Under the pieces are notes generated by a model. It made no database searches. It was not told the origin of the DNA and was given only the letters and a program-made list of their open reading frames with translations. Shown one piece after another: positions 22,477 to 25,672 of a stretch of 25,672 nt of DNA. The position numbers were made by a program, and so were the translations under genes. Numbering within the stretch: position 1 is the stretch's first letter; each line of letters begins with the position of its first letter. Source of the stretch: CAZHAC01 sp964383855 (lineage in GTDB: Bacteria; Chloroflexota; Dormibacteria; Dormibacterales; Dormibacteraceae); the NCBI GenBank assembly GCA_964383855.1, contig CAYLIP010000040.1:1-25672 (forward strand), read 5' to 3'.

Positions 22477-23868
22477 CTAGCCCGGGATCGTCTCCGCCAG
22501 GTGCAGCCGGTCCCACTCGGTGTAGGGGCCGATGATGTGGATGATCCGGCCCACCCCGGCCTGCTCGAGGAGGCTGGCCGCGATGCCGGCGCGGTAGCCG
22601 ACCCCGCAGTGCACCGCCACGGGCACTCCCTCCGGCAGCTCGTGGGCGTGGTGCTCGATCGAGGGCACCGGCATGTGCACGGCGCCGGGCACGTGCCCGT
22701 GCACCCACTCGTCCTCCTCGCGAACGTCGAGCACGGTCATCGGCTCGGCGGAGAGGATCCAGCTCGCCAGGTCCTGGACCTCGGCGGTTTCGAAGGTGTT
22801 GAGCGGCCGCCCGCTGGCGGCCCAGGCCTCGACGCCGCCGTCGAGGTATCCGGAAACCGTGTCGTAGCCGATTCTCAGGAGGTACCGGTGCGCTTCGGGC
22901 ACATGCTCGGGCCTGCCCACGAGCACGATCCTTCGGCCAGGCGGAATGATCCAGCCGGCCCAGGCGCTGAAGGCATCGTCGAAGCCGATGCAGAAGCTGC
23001 CCGGAATGTGCCCGCGGTCGTAGCGGCGGGCGGACCGCATGTCGATCACCGCCGCGCCGGCGGCGCGGAGCGCGTCGACCTCGTCGGGCGTGAGCGCCCG
23101 CGGCGAGTCGAAGTGTCGGCCGATCAGCGGCATACCCCGCCGGTTGGCGGGCGTCATCAGCTTGTAGTAGGCGGGATAGGGACCCTGGTGCAGGGCGCGG
23201 GCGATGAACGGCATCAGCTCGGTGGTCTGGAGGAAGGGATTGCTGTGGCGCTCCTCGCCCATCGTGCTGGTGCGCCGGCCCCCGGTGGCGGCGGCGCAGA
23301 AGGATCCGCCGCCATGGGTCGGATAGAGGGCGGCGTCGTCGGGCAGGTCGCGCAGCCGGACGTGCACGGTGCTGAAGGCCTGGAGGGCCAGATGCGTGGC
23401 CAGGTGGGGGCCGAAGAGGTCGGTTCGGGCGATCGCCCCGACCATCAGCGCACCGCCGCTGAAGACGGCCCGCGTCCGGCCCTCAGGATCCAGGAGCAGG
23501 TAGCTGAGATGCTGCGGGGTGTGCCCTGGGGTGTGGCGAACGCGCAGCCGGAAGCGTCCGACGGGGACCTCGCTGCCTTCCCGCACCGGGTCGAAGGGAA
23601 ACTCGAGCTGCGAGTCGTGAGCGGCATAGATGTGCGAGCCGACCTCCGCCTCCAGCTCCCGGGACCCGGAGATGAAGTCGTTGTGCACGTGGGTCTCCAG
23701 GGAGCCGGTCACCTTTACGTCCAGGCCTTCCGCCCGGGCCAGGTACTGGTCGACATCGCGCAGGGGATCGACCACGACCGCCTCGCCGCTGTCGGGATCC
23801 GCGACCAGGTAGGTGCTGTTGCCGAGCTCCTTGGCGGTGAAGATCTCAACCCGGGGCTCGATCCCCAT
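22477..23868 (-). CDS. Metallo-beta-lactamase-fold/double rhodanese protein (persulfide-dioxygenase-like)
   Basis: A 463-residue protein in three parts. The MBL-fold part (1-240) begins like persulfide dioxygenases and has THVHNDFISGSREL (His60, His62, Asp64), HTPGH (His116) and THGGGSFC (His185). The position of the usual TGD aspartate, an iron ligand in ETHE1, reads SGGAL (Gly139), and the second His of HxHxDH is Phe65. Two rhodanese domains follow: 260-355 without a catalytic Cys (LVGRP), and 365-463 with Cys421 in VHCGVGYRAG. It may process persulfide or transfer sulfane sulfur. ATG 23868 has TAGATT seven bases upstream. It is convergent with the molybdopterin oxidoreductase, 20 bases apart. 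Confidence 0.88.
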   Translation of the reverse strand: MGIEPRVEIFTAKELGNSTYLVADPDSGEAVVVDPLRDVDQYLARAEGLDVKVTGSLETHVHNDFISGSRELEAEVGSHIYAAHDSQLEFPFDPVREGSEVPVGRFRLRVRHTPGHTPQHLSYLLLDPEGRTRAVFSGGALMVGAIARTDLFGPHLATHLALQAFSTVHVRLRDLPDDAALYPTHGGGSFCAAATGGRRTSTMGEERHSNPFLQTTELMPFIARALHQGPYPAYYKLMTPANRRGMPLIGRHFDSPRALTPDEVDALRAAGAAVIDMRSARRYDRGHIPGSFCIGFDDAFSAWAGWIIPPGRRIVLVGRPEHVPEAHRYLLRIGYDTVSGYLDGGVEAWAASGRPLNTFETAEVQDLASWILSAEPMTVLDVREEDEWVHGHVPGAVHMPVPSIEHHAHELPEGVPVAVHCGVGYRAGIAASLLEQAGVGRIIHIIGPYTEWDRLHLAETIPG

Positions 23869-23875
23869 GGGGCAG

Positions 23876-23881
23876 AATCTA
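23876..23881 (-). promoter_or_regulatory. Probable -10 element of the MBL/rhodanese gene (leaderless)
   Basis: On the minus strand TAGATT ends seven bases before the ATG at 23868. The tRNA-Leu lies 12 bases further right on the other strand, so the promoter regions are shared or overlapping. Confidence 0.45.
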
Positions 23882-23892
23882 ACCCCCGACGG

Positions 23893-23974
23893 GTCGGCGT
23901 GGCGGAACTGGCAGACGCGCCAGACTTAGGATCTGGTGGGGCAACCCGTGGAGGTTCGAGTCCTCTCGCCGACA
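23893..23974 (+). tRNA. tRNA-Leu (anticodon UAG)
   Basis: A complete class II tRNA. The acceptor strands GTCGGCG and CGCCGAC pair at all seven positions; the anticodon arm CCAGA-CTTAGGA-TCTGG gives UAG; a long variable arm TGGGGCAACCCG and the T-arm GGAGG-TTCGAGT-CCTCT follow, then discriminator A. CCA is not encoded: CGC follows. It lies between divergent protein genes and 29 bases upstream of the MarR gene. Confidence 0.96.
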
Positions 23975-23988
23975 CGCCTCCGGGCGGG

Positions 23989-23994
23989 TAACCT
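23989..23994 (+). promoter_or_regulatory. Probable -10 element of the marR-type gene
   Basis: TAACCT ends nine bases before the GTG at 24004. Any -35 would fall inside the tRNA-Leu 3' end, so readthrough from the tRNA and this promoter may both contribute. Confidence 0.45.
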
Positions 23995-24003
23995 TGGGCC
24001 ACC

Positions 24004-24441
24004 GTGCTCGCCAAGCTGAACGACGCCGATCTGGGGGCCTGGCTTTCCTTCCTCCGCGCTCATCACCAGGTGACCGGCAAGCTCGAGGAGGAACTGGAGC
24101 GCGAACACGGCATGTCCTTCCCCTACTACGAGGTCCTGCTCTACCTCGCGCAGGCTCCCGATCGGCGCCTGCGCATGAGCGAACTCGCTCGGTCCGTCCT
24201 GCTCAGCCCGAGCGGGCTGACGCGGTTGGTCGACCGGCTGGAGCGGGACGGCATGGTGGAGCGCGTGCCCTGCGAGAGCGACGGCCGCTCGATGTACGCG
24301 GTGCTCACCAGCGCCGGCCACGAACGCTTCCGGCAGGCTGCCCGGACCCATTTGCGGGGCATCCGTGAGCACTTCCTCTCGCGGCTCGACGAGGGCCAGC
24401 GCGATCTTCTCCGCTGTTCTCTCGAGCGCCTCGTCGACTGA
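24004..24441 (+). CDS. MarR family transcriptional regulator
   Basis: A 145-residue winged-helix regulator. The N-terminal helix AWLSFLRAHHQVTGKLEEELEREHGMSFPYYEVLLYLAQAP, the recognition helix RLRMSELARSVLLSPSGLTRLVDRLERDGMVERV, the wing PCESDGRSMYAVLTSAGHERF and a C-terminal dimerisation helix are in the MarR order. Typical ligands are phenolic or lipid-like molecules. GTG start, leaderless. It stands alone between two tRNA-Leu genes with no partner gene in the same transcript, so its target is not evident; the MBL/rhodanese gene is the nearest divergent candidate. Confidence 0.93.
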   Translation: MLAKLNDADLGAWLSFLRAHHQVTGKLEEELEREHGMSFPYYEVLLYLAQAPDRRLRMSELARSVLLSPSGLTRLVDRLERDGMVERVPCESDGRSMYAVLTSAGHERFRQAARTHLRGIREHFLSRLDEGQRDLLRCSLERLVD

Positions 24442-24553
24442 CCGCGCCGAGCTCGCCGGCGACAGCCGTCCAGAATCAGGCGCAGGCGAGACGCCGCTCG
24501 GCTCGCCGCCTATGCTGAACCGGCCGTGGTTCGATCACGGCTGAGCGCTCTGG

Positions 24554-24639
24554 GCCGAGGTGGCGGAACGGCAGACGCGGCGGTCTCAAAAACCGCTGCC
24601 CGCAAGGGCGTGGGGGTTCGAATCCCCCTCTCGGCACCA
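24554..24639 (+). tRNA. tRNA-Leu (anticodon CAA)
   Basis: A complete class II tRNA. Acceptor GCCGAGG pairs with TCTCGGC (one G-T); the anticodon arm GCGGT-CTCAAAA-ACCGC gives CAA; a variable arm TGCCCGCAAGGGCGT and the T-arm GGGGG-TTCGAAT-CCCCC follow, then A and an encoded CCA. The 207 bases after it up to the next gene hold no gene that I can support. The lower-GC haloperoxidase-like gene beyond could mark an insertion next to this tRNA. Confidence 0.96.
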
Positions 24640-24846
24640 ACACCCAGAGCCAGCACCACGGCATCCAGGCCGGCCAGGTCTCCATCGGCGAGGTGGCCTG
24701 CGAGCTCACGTTCGAGCGCTGTTCAGCGCGTCCGTCACCTGGCGCGCGTGCGGCGGCCCAAGGGCGTGAGGTGCACGACCAGGGAGCTTGAGGACGCCCC
24801 GAAGGCCGCTGCCCGATGGCCGCGGCGGCGGCGGCGCAAACAGCAT

Positions 24847-25672
24847 CTAATCCGCGCCGTTGATATAGCTTTGCGCTTTGGTCCAGGCCTGGCGTGCGAC
24901 GAGCCTTCCAGCGTGCCTCCCGTCGAGATCGCCTTGCTCGAAGTGAATGCCGCCGTAACGACGAGACATACCCGCCTGGTCGGCCGCTTCAGAGAAGGTA
25001 GCCCATTCGAGCGTGAGATCAGTTGCGGGCACTGCTCCCGGCTCCGTCCGGGAACTTCCAGCAGAGAGGGTCACGGAATTTCCAAATCGGTCGCTACCTG
25101 TGAACAGCCGCAAGATCTCGGCGCCGGCCGCGCTGAAAGTGCTGTGCCCCGAGCTGTACTCGGGAAATGGCGGAGTGGGGAACCATGTGGGCTGGTAGGG
25201 AAACCAGGTCGCTCCGTCTATCGTTCGCGTGCCCTGATACGGCCCGCCCCACGCACGGACCTGTTGCCCCTGAAATAGATAACGCAACGCCGTGATCGGC
25301 CGCACCGACGCGAACGCTCGCTTGTTGTCCCAGCAACAGATGCTTGCGTCGAAGATGGCATTCGTGAGCGCAAAGAAGAGCTTGACGTCTTCGGCGATGC
25401 CGGGCGCACCTGATCCATGACGATCCCGGCGGGGGACGAACTGAGCGAAAAGATCCCAATGACCGGGCGGGAGCTCCGAATTGGGTCCGTCCGCCCAGTA
25501 CTCGGCGATCATCTTCTGCTCATCCGTGAGCCCGGCACTGAGCTCGAGCAGTGCTTGCGCTTGCGCCATAAATTCTGAAGAGCCGAATTTCGCCGGGCCC
25601 GTCGACGACCGTAGCCGGGAGCCCGACGAAAGCGCGAAGGGGATCACGCGCTGCCACTGGGCGCCTACGAAG
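24847..25672 (-). CDS. Vanadium-haloperoxidase/PAP2-like protein, N-terminal part outside window
   Basis: The C-terminal 275 residues or so of a vanadium-dependent haloperoxidase-like acid phosphatase-fold protein; the frame continues past the right edge as FVGAQWQRV before the internal GTG at 25647. The vanadate/phosphate pocket motifs are in order: KRAFASVRP (Lys and Arg), PEYSSGHS (Gly-His) and SRRYGGIHFEQGDLDG (Arg and active-site His). The family either oxidises halides with H2O2 or hydrolyses phosphate esters. WFPYQPTWFPTPPFPEYSSGH is typical of bacterial secreted-type members. GC and codon choice are lower than in the genes to the left, suggesting horizontal transfer. It is transcribed toward the tRNA-Leu. 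Confidence 0.87.
   Translation of the reverse strand, partial: FVGAQWQRVIPFALSSGSRLRSSTGPAKFGSSEFMAQAQALLELSAGLTDEQKMIAEYWADGPNSELPPGHWDLFAQFVPRRDRHGSGAPGIAEDVKLFFALTNAIFDASICCWDNKRAFASVRPITALRYLFQGQQVRAWGGPYQGTRTIDGATWFPYQPTWFPTPPFPEYSSGHSTFSAAGAEILRLFTGSDRFGNSVTLSAGSSRTEPGAVPATDLTLEWATFSEAADQAGMSRRYGGIHFEQGDLDGRHAGRLVARQAWTKAQSYINGAD

Noticed and set aside
20915..22708. 597-codon minus-strand open frame
   Set aside because: Antisense to the molybdopterin oxidoreductase, with arginine-rich low-complexity sequence and no domain.
23715..24014. Minus-strand frame with ARGLEPPRVAPPDPKSGA
   Set aside because: Antisense of tRNA-Leu(UAG) and out of frame with the MBL/rhodanese gene, so a shadow.
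24476..24709. Minus-strand frame containing VPRGGFEPPRP
   Set aside because: This peptide is the well-known antisense translation of a tRNA gene; it lies across tRNA-Leu(CAA).
1..25672. CRISPR array
   Set aside because: No regularly spaced direct repeats with unique spacers were seen; the only tandem repeats are the three at 689-716 with no spacers.

Overview
The window is high-GC bacterial DNA with short intergenic gaps. Many genes have a TAnnnT-like hexamer only 6-9 bases before the start codon, a pattern that suggests frequent leaderless transcripts. That habit, the acyl-CoA and CoA-transferase genes and the polyprenol-phosphate-type glycosyltransferases fit a soil bacterium of the Actinomycetota, Chloroflexota or Dormibacterota kind. 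The sequence alone does not settle the phylum.

Region 1 (1 to about 4346) looks like the end of a decaying integrative element. It holds the catalytic part of a tyrosine recombinase, a compact operon encoding a Phd/HicB-like antitoxin, a HicA-like toxin and a DUF3024 protein, an Xre regulator, a degraded FtsK/SpoIIIE-like translocase remnant, and two lower-GC membrane proteins. It ends with a tRNA-Gly-like sequence whose 3' half is intact and whose acceptor 5' strand is not, as expected for an attachment-site copy at an element boundary. Region 2 (4486-7115) has a berberine-bridge-type FAD oxidase and a short-chain dehydrogenase. Between the SDR and the next gene (7116-7507) lies a gene-free stretch rich in inverted repeats, with a possible promoter and structured RNA.

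Region 3 (7508-16631) is envelope-related: a cellulose-synthase-like GT2, a GYD-domain protein, a GT87-like membrane mannosyltransferase, a PQQ-type propeller lipoprotein, a GT39/ArnT-like membrane transferase, a CsbD-like protein, an LCP ligase and a membrane-anchored propeller. The GTs and LCP protein could together build and attach a cell-surface polymer. Region 4 (16680-20395) is acyl-CoA catabolism: a full acyl-CoA dehydrogenase, a short partner subunit and a crotonase with overlapping frames, facing a class III CoA-transferase.

Region 5 (20489-25672) has a single-gene molybdopterin oxidoreductase, a metallo-beta-lactamase/rhodanese protein, two tRNA-Leu genes flanking a MarR regulator, and the C-terminal part of a vanadium-haloperoxidase-like protein of lower GC running off the right edge. 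The least ordinary items are the three-gene toxin-antitoxin-like operon with repeats in its promoter, the element boundary, the possible structured RNA at 7239-7341, and the crotonase and MBL proteins that lack canonical active-site residues.
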